Shown: one piece after another, positions 1 to 9,548 of the stretch
Layout of the letters: each line of letters opens with the position of its first letter
Position numbering within the stretch: position 1 is the stretch's first letter
Assembly (NCBI GenBank): GCA_937957685.1
Contig: CALGAO010000084.1
Span: 1 to 64,000 of the forward strand
Reading direction: 5' to 3'
DNA: 64,000 nucleotides
Source: an uncultured Paenibacillaceae bacterium
GTDB taxonomy: Bacteria > Bacillota > Bacilli > Paenibacillales > DA-C8
Notes under the pieces: generated by a model
What the model was told of the DNA's origin: nothing
The model's database searches: none
The model's input: only the letters and a program-made list of their open reading frames with translations
Made by a program: the position numbers and the translations under genes

Positions 1-180
1 TTAACAGCCCCACTGGGTAACAAAATTACATGAGTGAACCATGAGTCTTCGGTAACATTTTTATGTGAGTTGACACGGTGTCTGATGCCAAATGCTGCCC
101 GGATAAGGCTGCTGCCCTTACGTATACGCACGGCAGCCAGTCCACAAGGCGCCTTCGTCGGCCGGACAGCATGCGCGCTC

Positions 181-3100
181 CTAGAACAGGGAGAGCTGGT
201 TCGTCTCCGGCAAGCCGCGGAAGCAGCCCATCTGCGACAGGATCTCGACGATCGTCTTCGATGCCTTCGCGCGCGTCTGGAAATCCTCGATCGAGAGGAA
301 ATCACCCTCGTCGCGGGCGGCGGCGATGTTGCGCGCCGCGTTGATGCCTACGCCCTGGATCGCGGAGAACGGCGGGATGAGCATATCGCCGTCGATCACG
401 AAGCGCGTGGCGTCGGACCGGTACAGATCGATCGGCTTGAAGCCGAAGCCGCGCGCGGTCATCTCCAGCCCCATCTCCAGGATCGACACCATCGCCTTCT
501 CCTTCGCCGTAGCCTGGAAGCCCTTCGCCTCGATCTCCTCAAGCTTGCTGCGGATCGCGTCATAGCCCTGGGTGAACAGCTCCACGTCGAAGTCCTCGGC
601 GCGCACCGAGAAGTAAGCGGCGTAGAAGGCGATCGGATGATACACCTTGAAATAGGCGGTGCGCACTGCCGAGATGACGTAGGCCGCCGCGTGGGCCTTC
701 GGGAACATGTACTGGATCTTGAGACAGGAATCGATGTACCAGTCCGGCACGCCGCAACGCTTCATCTCCTCGATCCACTCATCGGTCAGGCCTTTGCCCT
801 TGCGCACGCTCTCCGTGATCTTGAAGGCGAGGCTCGCATCCATCCCGGCCTTGTAGATCAGATACAGCATGATGTCGTCGCGGCAGCCGATCACCGTCTT
901 GATCGTACAGGTGCCGTTCCTGATCAGCTCCTGCGCGTTGCCGAGCCATACGCCCGTGCCGTGCGACAGGCCGGAGATCTGCAGCAGGTCGGCGAACGTC
1001 TTCGGCTGCGTCTCCTCCAGCATCTGTCTGACGAAGCGCGTTCCCATCTCCGGCACGCCATAAGTGGCGACGCTCGACTTGATCTGCTCGGGAGTGACGC
1101 CAAGCGCCTCCGTCGAGCTGAAAATGCTCATCACCTTCGGGTCGTTCATCGGGATCGTCGTCGGATCGACGCCGGTCAGATCCTGCAGCATGCGCATCAT
1201 CGTCGGATCATCGTGTCCGAGGATATCCAGCTTCAGCAGGTTCGCATCGAAGGCGTGGTAGTCGAAGTGCGTCGTCTTCCACTCCGAGCTGGTATCATCC
1301 GCCGGATACTGAACCGGCGTGATCTCCTCCACCTCCATATAGTCCGGGACGACGACGATGCCGCCGGGATGCTGGCCGGTGCTCCGCTTCACTCCCGTGC
1401 AGCCTGCGGCGAGCCTTGCCTCTTCAGCGCCCCGCCACTTGAGCTGATGATCCTCCTCATACTTCTTCACGAAGCCATATGCCGTCTTCTCCGCGACCGT
1501 TCCGATCGTGCCGGCGCGGAAAACGTTCTTCTCGCCGAACAGCACCTTCGTGTAGTTGTGCGCGTGCGGTTGATACTCCCCGGAGAAGTTCAGGTCGATA
1601 TCCGGAACCTTGTCGCCCTTGAAGCCGAGGAACGTCTCGAACGGAATATCCTGCCCTTCGCCCTTCATCCGCTTGCCACACTTCGGGCAGTCCTTGTCCG
1701 GCAGGTCGAAGCCGCTCGGCACGCTGCCGTCGAGGAACCATTCGCTGTGCTTGCACTCCGGATTCAGGCACAGATAATGCGGCGGCAGCGGATTGACCTC
1801 CGAGATGCCGAGGAAGGTCGCGACGACCGAGGAGCCGACGGAACCCCGGGAGCCGACCAGATACCCGTCTTCGTTGGACTTCTTGACCAGCCGTTCCGAG
1901 ATGAGGTAGTTGGCCGAGAATCCGTACTTGATGATCGGCACGAGCTCCTTCTCCAGCCGGTCGACGACGACCTGCGGGAGCGGGTCCCCGTACATGCGCT
2001 TGGCCGTCTCGTAGCACTTGCTGCGAATCTCCTCATCGGCCCCTTCGATCACCGGAGTGAACAGCTTGGACGGGAACAGCTCGAACTCCTCGATGCTGTC
2101 CGCCAGCTCGTTGGGATAGCGGATGACCACATCATAGGCGTCCTGCTCGCCGAGATGCGCCATCTCCTGCAGCATCTCCTGCGTCGTTCGCAGATGGGCG
2201 TCCGGCTTGCGCATCTCCTTGAGCGGGCTGAAGCCGGTGATGCCATGGATCGTGATGTCGCGCAGCAGCTTGTCCCGCGGATGCAGATAGTGAGCGTTGC
2301 CCGTCGCGATGACCGGCTTGCCCAGCTTCTTGCCGATGGCCACGATGCGCCGGTTCGCATCCTCAAGCTGCTGAACGCTGCCCACGAGTCCCTTCTCGAC
2401 GAGATGCATGTTCATCGCGATCGGCTGCACTTCCAGGACATCGTAGAACTGCGCGACCTCCTCCGCTTCCTCCTGCGTCTTGTTCAGCACCGTCTCGTAC
2501 AGTTCGCCCTTCTCGCAGCCCGAGGAGACGATCAGCCCGTCCCTGAGCTCCTGCAGCTTGCTCTTCGGGATGCAGGGCACCCGGTTGAAATATTCCGTAT
2601 GGGACATGGAGATCAGCTTGTACAGATTTTTCTTGCCGGCCGCATTCCGGGCATAGATGCAGGCATGGAACGGCCGTGCGTTGGACAGGTCCTTGCCGGC
2701 GTAGTCGTTCAGACGCTCCAGCCTGGTGATGTTGCGGGCTTCGCATTCCTTCAGCAGAGCCAAGAGGATCTGGGAAAGAGCGACCGTATCGTCAATGGCG
2801 CGGTGGTGATTCTCCAGCGGCACCTTGAACTTCTCCGCCAGCGTGTTCAGCCGGTGATTCTTCATCGACGGGAACAGCATGCGCGACAGCTCCAGCGTGT
2901 CGAGCGACGGATTCGGCAGGTGTCCGAACCCGTTGTTGCGGCAGGCGGCCTGGATGAAGCCCATATCGAAGGTGGCGTTGTGCGCGACCAGCACCCCGTC
3001 GCCGACAAAGGCGACAAACTCCCTGAGCACGTCCGGCAGATCCGGCGCATCCTTCACCATGTCGTCGCTGATGTTCGTCAGCTGCATGATATGGTAGGGA

Positions 3101-4497
3101 ATTTTCTCATGCGGGTTGACGAACGTCGAGAAGCGCCCGACCTCCTTGCCGCCGACCAGCTTGACCGCCGCGATCTCGATGATCTTGTTGTGATTGATCG
3201 ACAGGCCGGTCGTCTCGATATCGAACACGACATAGGTTTCCGCCGACAGGTCTCCCTCGCGCGGCTGGGTGACGATCGGCACCGCATCGTTGACGATGTT
3301 GGCCTCCACGCCGTAGATCGGCTTGATCCCGTACTTCTTCGAAGCCTTGTACGCTTCGGGGAACGACTGGACGCCGCCATGATCGGTGATGGCGATCGCC
3401 TTGTGCCCCCACTTGGCCGCCAGCTTCATATAGTCCGAGATGGTGGTGACGGCATCCATCGTGCTCATCGTCGTATGCAGATGGAACTCCACCCGCTTCT
3501 CCGGCGCATCGTCCATGCGTTCTGGCGGCGCCTTGATCTCATTCAGGTCATTCGGCGTCATGACCAGCTCGGGAGGATTCATGAACCGGTCATACTCCAC
3601 CTTGCCGCGCGCCAGCAGCCACATGCCATTGGCGAGTCCCTGCATCGCCTGGACATCTTCCTTGGTCTTGGCAAACACCTTGAGCGACAGCGAATCGGTG
3701 AAGTCGGTCAGATTGAACGTGTAGAGCGTGGTGCCATTGCGCAGCTCCTTCACCTCAAGGCCAAAGACCGTACCCTGAATCGTGATCTTCTTCTCTTCGT
3801 CGCGGATGTTCTGGATCGGCACCGGCTCATCCTTGATCTCATACCCGAAGATGAATCGCTCACTCGCTCCGCCATCCCTGGCTGGCGCCTGCTGCTTCGC
3901 TTCCGCCTCCTCCAGCAGAGACTGGGTAAGCAACCGATCCTCTTCCTCGCGCTGCCGCTGGAATCGCTCGTACTCCTCGTTGGGCGCCTGCTCTTGCCTG
4001 AACTGGACGCGCAGGGTACGCGAGAAGTAGTCCTGATAGAAGCGAACGATCAGCTTGTCGAGCTCCTTGCGCTTGGCCAGCTCCATGCCGGTGGCATCGA
4101 GCAGATAGACCGCGATCACCCCAGCGTGAACCTCGACCCGCGCCCTGGCCATCCAGCCGTTGACCGACACATGCTGTCGCTTCAGCCATTCGACGCACAG
4201 CGGCCAATATTCCTCGACGATCGAACGGTCATCCACCTGCTCGGTGTATCGGATGACGAACGAGATGGCCGCGATATGGGAGAAATGCTCCTGAACTTTC
4301 TTGCAAAAGGCCAGAAAAACGTGCTGCGGCAACAGCTGCTGCTTCACAATGTGGAAAGTCCACGCCCGATTGGAACGGCTGACCTCGACGCGGTCCAGAT
4401 ACCCTTCTGCAAAAAACTCCTTCACCATCTCATACGGAATCTGCGAAGTCTCTAGCAGAAGTTCAAAACGGCTGCGTTTCTCCGCCGGTACGTTCAC
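181..4497 (-). CDS. polC: DNA polymerase III PolC-type, alpha subunit with 3'-5' exonuclease
   Basis: Replicative DNA polymerase of low-GC Gram-positives. From the chosen start it is 1438 residues, matching the roughly 1440 usual for PolC. Visible in order: an N-terminal region and OB-fold, a PHP domain (FHLHTTMSTMDAV, AITDHGG), an inserted DEDD exonuclease (VVFDIETTGLS, later AHNATFDMGF and HRAIDD), a cysteine cluster (CLNPECKH, CPKCGKR) typical of PolC zinc binding, and the polymerase palm (PDIDLNFSGEYQ). I chose GTG at 4497 because GGGGGAGG precedes it by 8 nt; the longer frame from 4566 overlaps a TATAAT box. The protein ends in QLSLF, a typical clamp-binding peptide. Positions 1-180 downstream hold no gene I can support. 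Confidence 0.97.
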   Translation of the reverse strand: MNVPAEKRSRFELLLETSQIPYEMVKEFFAEGYLDRVEVSRSNRAWTFHIVKQQLLPQHVFLAFCKKVQEHFSHIAAISFVIRYTEQVDDRSIVEEYWPLCVEWLKRQHVSVNGWMARARVEVHAGVIAVYLLDATGMELAKRKELDKLIVRFYQDYFSRTLRVQFRQEQAPNEEYERFQRQREEEDRLLTQSLLEEAEAKQQAPARDGGASERFIFGYEIKDEPVPIQNIRDEEKKITIQGTVFGLEVKELRNGTTLYTFNLTDFTDSLSLKVFAKTKEDVQAMQGLANGMWLLARGKVEYDRFMNPPELVMTPNDLNEIKAPPERMDDAPEKRVEFHLHTTMSTMDAVTTISDYMKLAAKWGHKAIAITDHGGVQSFPEAYKASKKYGIKPIYGVEANIVNDAVPIVTQPREGDLSAETYVVFDIETTGLSINHNKIIEIAAVKLVGGKEVGRFSTFVNPHEKIPYHIMQLTNISDDMVKDAPDLPDVLREFVAFVGDGVLVAHNATFDMGFIQAACRNNGFGHLPNPSLDTLELSRMLFPSMKNHRLNTLAEKFKVPLENHHRAIDDTVALSQILLALLKECEARNITRLERLNDYAGKDLSNARPFHACIYARNAAGKKNLYKLISMSHTEYFNRVPCIPKSKLQELRDGLIVSSGCEKGELYETVLNKTQEEAEEVAQFYDVLEVQPIAMNMHLVEKGLVGSVQQLEDANRRIVAIGKKLGKPVIATGNAHYLHPRDKLLRDITIHGITGFSPLKEMRKPDAHLRTTQEMLQEMAHLGEQDAYDVVIRYPNELADSIEEFELFPSKLFTPVIEGADEEIRSKCYETAKRMYGDPLPQVVVDRLEKELVPIIKYGFSANYLISERLVKKSNEDGYLVGSRGSVGSSVVATFLGISEVNPLPPHYLCLNPECKHSEWFLDGSVPSGFDLPDKDCPKCGKRMKGEGQDIPFETFLGFKGDKVPDIDLNFSGEYQPHAHNYTKVLFGEKNVFRAGTIGTVAEKTAYGFVKKYEEDHQLKWRGAEEARLAAGCTGVKRSTGQHPGGIVVVPDYMEVEEITPVQYPADDTSSEWKTTHFDYHAFDANLLKLDILGHDDPTMMRMLQDLTGVDPTTIPMNDPKVMSIFSSTEALGVTPEQIKSSVATYGVPEMGTRFVRQMLEETQPKTFADLLQISGLSHGTGVWLGNAQELIRNGTCTIKTVIGCRDDIMLYLIYKAGMDASLAFKITESVRKGKGLTDEWIEEMKRCGVPDWYIDSCLKIQYMFPKAHAAAYVISAVRTAYFKVYHPIAFYAAYFSVRAEDFDVELFTQGYDAIRSKLEEIEAKGFQATAKEKAMVSILEMGLEMTARGFGFKPIDLYRSDATRFVIDGDMLIPPFSAIQGVGINAARNIAAARDEGDFLSIEDFQTRAKASKTIVEILSQMGCFRGLPETNQLSLF

Positions 4498-4564
4498 GCT
4501 TGCTCCCTCCCCCATCATGCACATATGTATGGATGGTTCCAGCATCGGATCGATACATGGCACC

Positions 4565-4570
4565 ATTATA
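4565..4570 (-). promoter_or_regulatory. possible -10 box for polC
   Basis: The minus strand reads TATAAT exactly here, about 68 nt upstream of the polC GTG. No convincing -35 hexamer lies 16-18 nt upstream (best is CTTCCG), so this is a partial promoter match. It follows directly on a terminator-like hairpin behind proS. Confidence 0.35.
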
Positions 4571-4577
4571 AGCGGTA

Positions 4578-4614
4578 AAAGGGCTCGCGGAAGCGAAAGC
4601 TTCTCAAGCCCTTT
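4578..4614 (-). terminator. terminator-like hairpin between proS and polC
   Basis: On the minus strand AAAGGGCT pairs with AGCCCTTT, enclosing an inner GAAGC/GCTTC helix. Only four U residues follow before ACC, so termination may be partial and read-through from proS into polC is possible. Confidence 0.45.
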
Positions 4615-4638
4615 CTCCTGGTCCTGCTGTTATGCTTG

Positions 4639-6084
4639 TCAATAGGCTCTGGCAAATACAACTGTATGCTTGGCTTGCTCTTCGCAGACCAGGCATTTGC
4701 TCTTGTGTTCGTCTACGATAAACGGAATGTTCCGCGACGTCGCCTTCGTCTCCAGCTTCACCTGATGCTCGCAGGCTTCGGACCCGCACCATCCGGCGAG
4801 AACAAACCCTCTCTTCGTCTCGAACAACTCTTTAAGCTCGTCCAGCGTATCCACCGAATAGGTGTGCTCCTTCATGAAGGCGAGCGCCCGTTCATACATC
4901 TGGCGCTGAATGTCTTCAAGCGTCTGTTCCACCTCGCGCAGCAGATCCTCCTGCTTCACGATGCGCTTCTCGCCGAGGCGCGTGGCGAGCACGACCTGTC
5001 CGTTCTCGATATCGCGCGGTCCGATCTCGATGCGGAGCGGCACGCCTCGCATCTCGTACTCGTTGAACTTCCAGCCCGGGCTGAGGTCCGGACGGTCGTC
5101 CACGCGAACGCGAATGCCCGCTGCCTTAAGCATGGCATAATATTCGTCTGTCTTGGCGATGACCTGCTCTCGCGCCTTGCGCGGACCGATCGGGATCATG
5201 ATCACCTGGGTCGGCGCAACCTTCGGCGGCAGGGCCAGGCCCTTGTCATCGCCGTGCACCATGATGATCGAGCCGAGCAGACGCGTGCTGACTCCCCAGG
5301 ATGTTGTGTGGACATATTGTTGCTGATTCTCCCGGTCCAGATACTTGATGTCGAAGGCCTGCGCGAAGTTCGTGCCAAGATAATGGCTGGTTCCGGCCTG
5401 CACGGCCTTGCCATCCTTCATCATCGCTTCGATCGAATATGTATCCACTGCGCCGGCGAACTTCTCGGATGGCGTCTTCTGACCTACGATGACCGGGATA
5501 GCCAGCACATTCTCCACAAAGTCGCGATAGATCTCGAGCATGCGCATCGTTTCTTCACGAGCCTCTGCTTCCGTCTCATGGGCCGTATGTCCTTCCTGCC
5601 ACAGGAACTCGCTCGTTCTGAGGAAGGGCAGCGTCCGCTTCTCCCAGCGAACGACGTTCGCCCATTGATTGATGAGCAGGGGCAGATCGCGGTAGGAATT
5701 GATCCACTTGGCATACATATGGCCGATCATCGTTTCCGAAGTCGGGCGAATCGCCAGCCTCTCTTCCAGCTTCTCTCCGCCTGCTTCCGTTACCCACGGC
5801 AACTCCGGATTGAAGCCTTCCACGTGCTCCTTCTCCTTCTGGAAGAAGCTCTCCGGGATGAACAGCGGGAAATAGGCGTTGCGATGTCCCGTCTCCTTGA
5901 AGCGGCGATCCAGCTCACGCTGGCACAGCTCCCAGATCTCATAGCCGTCCGGCTTGAACACGATGCAGCCGCGAACCGGCGCATAATCCATCAGATCGGC
6001 TTTCCTGATCACATCGATATACCACGCCGAGAAGTCCTCGCTCTGCGGCGTGATGAATGATTTGTCCTTTGCTTCTTTGCTCAC
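4639..6084 (-). CDS. proS: prolyl-tRNA synthetase, short type without editing insertion
   Basis: Charges tRNA-Pro in the cytoplasm. The protein is about 481 residues and begins with the ITPQSEDFSAWYID block typical of the archaeal/eukaryotic-like (type 3) ProRS. Class II motifs include RPTSETMI and the motif-3 region around VHGDDKGLALPP. There is no room for the roughly 180-residue editing insertion of the 564-residue Bacillus-type enzyme. The C-terminus carries cysteines (GWCGSEAC, CLVC) and ends in ARAY, the usual terminal tyrosine of this type. The start is set at GTG 6084, six nt after AGAGGTG; a GTG at 6093 lies inside that Shine-Dalgarno sequence. It sits between rseP and polC, where B. 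subtilis keeps its long-type proS. Confidence 0.95.
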   Translation of the reverse strand: MSKEAKDKSFITPQSEDFSAWYIDVIRKADLMDYAPVRGCIVFKPDGYEIWELCQRELDRRFKETGHRNAYFPLFIPESFFQKEKEHVEGFNPELPWVTEAGGEKLEERLAIRPTSETMIGHMYAKWINSYRDLPLLINQWANVVRWEKRTLPFLRTSEFLWQEGHTAHETEAEAREETMRMLEIYRDFVENVLAIPVIVGQKTPSEKFAGAVDTYSIEAMMKDGKAVQAGTSHYLGTNFAQAFDIKYLDRENQQQYVHTTSWGVSTRLLGSIIMVHGDDKGLALPPKVAPTQVIMIPIGPRKAREQVIAKTDEYYAMLKAAGIRVRVDDRPDLSPGWKFNEYEMRGVPLRIEIGPRDIENGQVVLATRLGEKRIVKQEDLLREVEQTLEDIQRQMYERALAFMKEHTYSVDTLDELKELFETKRGFVLAGWCGSEACEHQVKLETKATSRNIPFIVDEHKSKCLVCEEQAKHTVVFARAY

Positions 6085-6101
6085 CCGATTCACCTCTGAA
6101 G

Positions 6102-7382
6102 CTAGCTTTGGAATAATGCGATAATATCATAATAAGTCACGGCGATCATGAGCAGGAACAGCGCCGAGAAGCCAACCAGATGGACCAGGCTCTCGCGCTC
6201 CTGGGAGATCGGCTTGCCCCTCACCGCCTCGATGCCGAGGAAGATGAGCCGGCTGCCGTCCAGCGCCGGAACGGGCAACAGGTTGAAGATGCCGAGATAC
6301 AGGCTGAGGATGGCCATCCACAGCACCAGGGTCGCCAGCCCTGCCTCCGCGGCTTCTCCCGTGGTGCGGGCGATATCCACCGGACCGCCGAGGTCCTGCA
6401 GCTTCACCTGCAGCATGACGAGCTTTTTCAGTCCGACGAAGATCTGATCCGTCCAGTATGTGATCTGATGCCAGGTGCCCCTGGCCGCTTCCGCCAACGT
6501 GGGCTGACGGAACTCCTCATAGCGGACGGACATGTAGATGCCCACCTTGGCCGTGCCGTCTTCGCTGGCCTGAGGTGTCACCGATAGATCGACGATGTCA
6601 TCGCCTCTCTTCACCTGCCATGTCATCGGCTGGTTCGCGGAGGAGCCGATCATGCTGCTCAGCTTGTCGCTGTCGCCCCGGATGCGCTCTCCGTTGATCG
6701 CCCAGACCTCATCCCCGGCCTGCACACCGCCCGCTGCCGCGGGAGAGCCTTCCACCACTTCCGTGATGAGAAGATGACCGGTCTCCTGCACAGGAATGCC
6801 GGACATAAACACATAGGCGGCGAACAGCGCGACCGCCAGCACGAAGTTCATGAGCGGACCGCCGAAGATCGCCATCGCCCGCTGGCCGACGCTCTTGCTG
6901 GAGAACTGCCGATCGAGCGGCGCGATCTGCGTTTCCTGCCCGCGTGCGACGATCATCGCCTTCGGATCTAACGGATAGCGGGTCGTCTGACCGTCGAGCT
7001 CCAGGGTGACATACAGATCCTTCTCCAGATCCAGCTTGCTGACCTCACCTCTGGTCAGATGAGAATAGCGATCCAGCTGATCGAGATACAGATGGGTCAC
7101 GATGCCATCCTTCAGGCGGACAGCGATCGTCTGGCCCGGATTGATCTGCACGAGCTCGGGATCTTCTCCGGCCATTCGCGCGAAACCGCCGAAGGGAAGC
7201 AGACGGAAAGCATAGCGAGTTTCGCCCTTCTTGAAGGACAGCAGCTTCGGTCCGAAGCCGATGGCGAACTCTCTTACGAGAATGCCCGCCCGCTTGGCAA
7301 AAAACATATGACCCCATTCATGGATGCCGATGATCACAAAGAATACCAATATCGTATAAAGTATCGTCGTTAACAGGTTCAC
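6102..7382 (-). CDS. rseP: RIP zinc metalloprotease RseP/RasP (site-2 protease)
   Basis: Membrane-embedded site-2 protease that cuts anti-sigma factors and signal-peptide remnants. Visible: the zinc motif HEWGH in the first transmembrane helix (residues 20-24), FAIGFGPKL, a PDZ domain (about residues 200-270, VVEGSPAAAGGVQAGDEVWAING), then the second zinc site NLLPVPALDG in the conserved NxxPxPxLDG context, and C-terminal helices. I place the start at GTG 7382: AGGAGG lies at 7393-7398, ten nt upstream, giving 426 residues, the usual size. The longer frame from 7451 would add an unneeded extension. It lies upstream of proS and downstream of dxr, as in Bacillus. Confidence 0.95.
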   Translation of the reverse strand: MNLLTTILYTILVFFVIIGIHEWGHMFFAKRAGILVREFAIGFGPKLLSFKKGETRYAFRLLPFGGFARMAGEDPELVQINPGQTIAVRLKDGIVTHLYLDQLDRYSHLTRGEVSKLDLEKDLYVTLELDGQTTRYPLDPKAMIVARGQETQIAPLDRQFSSKSVGQRAMAIFGGPLMNFVLAVALFAAYVFMSGIPVQETGHLLITEVVEGSPAAAGGVQAGDEVWAINGERIRGDSDKLSSMIGSSANQPMTWQVKRGDDIVDLSVTPQASEDGTAKVGIYMSVRYEEFRQPTLAEAARGTWHQITYWTDQIFVGLKKLVMLQVKLQDLGGPVDIARTTGEAAEAGLATLVLWMAILSLYLGIFNLLPVPALDGSRLIFLGIEAVRGKPISQERESLVHLVGFSALFLLMIAVTYYDIIALFQS

Positions 7383-7400
7383 AGCGCGGAAGCCTCCTTT

Positions 7401-7477
7401 TGGGCCGAGACCGGACAACACTGATGTTGTACTTAGATTAACATTATTCACAACATTTATTCAAGAGAACCGGCCCA
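7401..7477 (-). promoter_or_regulatory. structured leader in the dxr-rseP gap
   Basis: On the minus strand CGGCCCA (7471-7477 complement) and TGGGCCG (7401-7407 complement) can form a 7-bp outer helix, and an inner perfect hairpin ACAACA/TGTTGT with a four-base loop lies at 7415-7430. The 3' arm of the outer helix ends three nt before the rseP Shine-Dalgarno sequence. Seen directly; any regulatory role is inference. Confidence 0.35.
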
Positions 7478-7504
7478 TCGACACACCGCTTGCCGCTTGT
7501 TCGT

Positions 7505-8656
7505 CTAAGCGCGAAACATGCGAGAAGCCCTTTCTTTGGCCCAGCTGTCCGCAGCCAGAATCTCCTCAAGCCCGGGATGACCCGTGACCTGATGCTGCTC
7601 CATCACGCTTGCGATGATCTCCTCGATCTGCAGGAACCGGATGTCGCCGCGCAAGAAGCGCTCCACCGCCACCTCGTTGGCCGCGTTGAACACCGTCGGC
7701 ATCGTCCCTCCACATCGCCCCGCTTCATAAGCCATGCGTACGCTCGGGTAGCGCTCCGTATCCATCGGACGGAAATGCAGGGCGCCGGCGCGCACCAGAT
7801 CAAGCGGGCGGGACGGTCCGGGGATCCGGTCGGGATAGGTGAGCGCGTACTGGATCGGAACGCGCATATCCGGATTGCCGAGCTGGGCGATGATGCTCGT
7901 GTCGGCATACTCCACCATCGAATGGATGATGCTCTCCGGATGAATGACGACATCGATCCGATCATAATCAAGCCCGAACAGCCAATGCGCCTCGATGACC
8001 TCCAACCCCTTGTTCACCATCGTGGCGGAGTCGATCGTAATCTTCGCGCCCATCGACCAGTTCGGGTGGCGCAGCGCCTCCTCCACCGTCACGTTCGCCA
8101 GCTCGCTGCGCTGCTTGTCGCGGAAGGAGCCGCCGGATGCGGTCAGGATGATCCTGCTCACCTGCCCGCGATCCTCCCCGTTCAGGCATTGGAAGATCGC
8201 CGAATGCTCGCTGTCGATCGGTATGATCGGCACGCCGCATCGCCTGGCCGCGTCCATGATGAGATGGCCGGCGCTGACCAGGGTTTCCTTGTTGGCCAGC
8301 CCGATCGCCACCCCTGCTTCGATCGCGGCCAGCGTGGGAGCCAGTCCCCGGCTGCCGACGATGGCCGTCACGAGCATATCCGCTCCGGAATGGGCCGCCA
8401 CCTGGATGAGTCCCTCATCGCCATGCACGATCTGAACCTCGGCGCCAGCCTGGTCCTTCAGCTCTCTCGCCGCTGCCTCATCGGCAACGGATACGATGCG
8501 CGGCCGAAACCTGCGGATCTGTTCGAGGATCAAGCCGGTATTCCAGCCGGCTGCCAGCCCCACGACCTCGAAACGGTCCGGGTGATTGGCGATGACATCC
8601 AGCGTCTGCGTGCCGATCGAACCGGTCGATCCCAATATCGCGATACGTTTCATCAT
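7505..8656 (-). CDS. dxr: 1-deoxy-D-xylulose 5-phosphate reductoisomerase
   Basis: Second enzyme of the MEP isoprenoid pathway: NADPH-dependent conversion of DXP to methylerythritol phosphate. The 383-residue length is standard. The N-terminal Rossmann motif GSTGSIGTQTLDV and the catalytic blocks ALANKETLVSAG-like (LANKETLVSAG), PIDSEHSAIFQC and a GGSFRD loop are present. ATG 8656 follows GGGGAGG; a second ATG three bases later is an alternative. Grouped with cdsA and uppS, it feeds undecaprenyl lipid and phospholipid synthesis in the conserved frr-uppS-cdsA-dxr-rseP order. Confidence 0.97.
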   Translation of the reverse strand: MMKRIAILGSTGSIGTQTLDVIANHPDRFEVVGLAAGWNTGLILEQIRRFRPRIVSVADEAAARELKDQAGAEVQIVHGDEGLIQVAAHSGADMLVTAIVGSRGLAPTLAAIEAGVAIGLANKETLVSAGHLIMDAARRCGVPIIPIDSEHSAIFQCLNGEDRGQVSRIILTASGGSFRDKQRSELANVTVEEALRHPNWSMGAKITIDSATMVNKGLEVIEAHWLFGLDYDRIDVVIHPESIIHSMVEYADTSIIAQLGNPDMRVPIQYALTYPDRIPGPSRPLDLVRAGALHFRPMDTERYPSVRMAYEAGRCGGTMPTVFNAANEVAVERFLRGDIRFLQIEEIIASVMEQHQVTGHPGLEEILAADSWAKERASRMFRA

Positions 8657-8685
8657 GCTTGTCCTCCCCAGTCGTGAAGAGCGGC

Positions 8686-9477
8686 TTACAGCAATCCCAG
8701 CAGATGAATCGCCGGGAAGACCACCAGCCAGCTGTCCGTACGGTCAAGAATGCCACCATGCCCCGGCAGGATCGAGCCGGAATCCTTCACACCCTGCATG
8801 CGCTTGTATGCGCTCTGGATCAGATCTCCGATCTGACCCACCACGGCGATCACAGCAGCCAGCGCCAGCGCGCGTCCCAGGCTGATCCACTCCGGAGTGA
8901 GCAAGGCGAAGATCGCGGCGAACAGCAAGGCGACGAGAACGCCGCCGATAGCGCCTTCCACGGTTTTCTTCGGGCTGATCTGCGGCGCCAGATGATGGCG
9001 GCCGAACAGCATCCCGGAGAAATAGGCGCCGGAATCGGTCAACCAGATGCATCCGAATATGAACAATGACCAGAGGAGACCATCCTCTGGCATCAAGCGG
9101 GTTACGATCATATAGTGGAAGCCGTAACCTATGTATACGACGCCGGTCAGCACGATCGCAGCCTGACGCAGATTGGTTCTGTCCTTCGCGAAGACCGTGA
9201 GCGTAAGCAAGATCAGCATGGTACACCACAGAAATTGCTCATGGGTGACAGGAAAGTTCGGGATCATCAGCTCGAATGGAATGACGATGCCCAGCACAGC
9301 CAGATAACCGACGAAGCGTCCGCTGCCAGGGCCGGCAATATGGTTCAATCTGGCGTATTCATGAAAGCCGACCACCGCCATCAGTGCGATCAACAGCCCG
9401 TACGCGTAACCGCCCCAATACAGCAAGCCGATGAATAGAGCTGCGGCAGCGACGCCGGTAATGATTCTCTGTTTCAA
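8686..9477 (-). CDS. cdsA: phosphatidate cytidylyltransferase
   Basis: Integral membrane enzyme making CDP-diacylglycerol from phosphatidate and CTP, the precursor of anionic phospholipids. 263 residues, eight or so hydrophobic segments, and the C-terminal CDP-alcohol signature SAYKRMQGVKDSGSILPGHG followed by GILDRTDS. The start is TTG 9477 after GGGGGA. It is flanked by uppS upstream and dxr downstream, the canonical arrangement. Confidence 0.95.
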   Translation of the reverse strand: MKQRIITGVAAAALFIGLLYWGGYAYGLLIALMAVVGFHEYARLNHIAGPGSGRFVGYLAVLGIVIPFELMIPNFPVTHEQFLWCTMLILLTLTVFAKDRTNLRQAAIVLTGVVYIGYGFHYMIVTRLMPEDGLLWSLFIFGCIWLTDSGAYFSGMLFGRHHLAPQISPKKTVEGAIGGVLVALLFAAIFALLTPEWISLGRALALAAVIAVVGQIGDLIQSAYKRMQGVKDSGSILPGHGGILDRTDSWLVVFPAIHLLGLL

Positions 9478-9548
9478 ACGATATCCCCCATTTTATGAGA
9501 GGTAACAGAAGCTCGTCCGGCTAACCGTCATGACTTGAGCCGCGCCGG

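Noticed and set aside
1..180. Sequence downstream of polC
   Set aside because: Short inverted repeats and a TTGACA-like hexamer are present, but no matching -10, U-tract terminator or ORF with a ribosome binding site could be supported.
34..4455. A 1473-residue plus-strand open frame opposite polC
   Set aside because: High-GC codon use of polC leaves the antisense frame open. Its translation has no recognisable domain, is Leu/Arg/His-rich, and polC is fully conserved on the other strand.
7490..8677. Long plus-strand open frame opposite dxr, and similar ones opposite cdsA, proS and flhA
   Set aside because: Same antisense effect; no ribosome binding site or family match, and the minus-strand genes are unambiguous.
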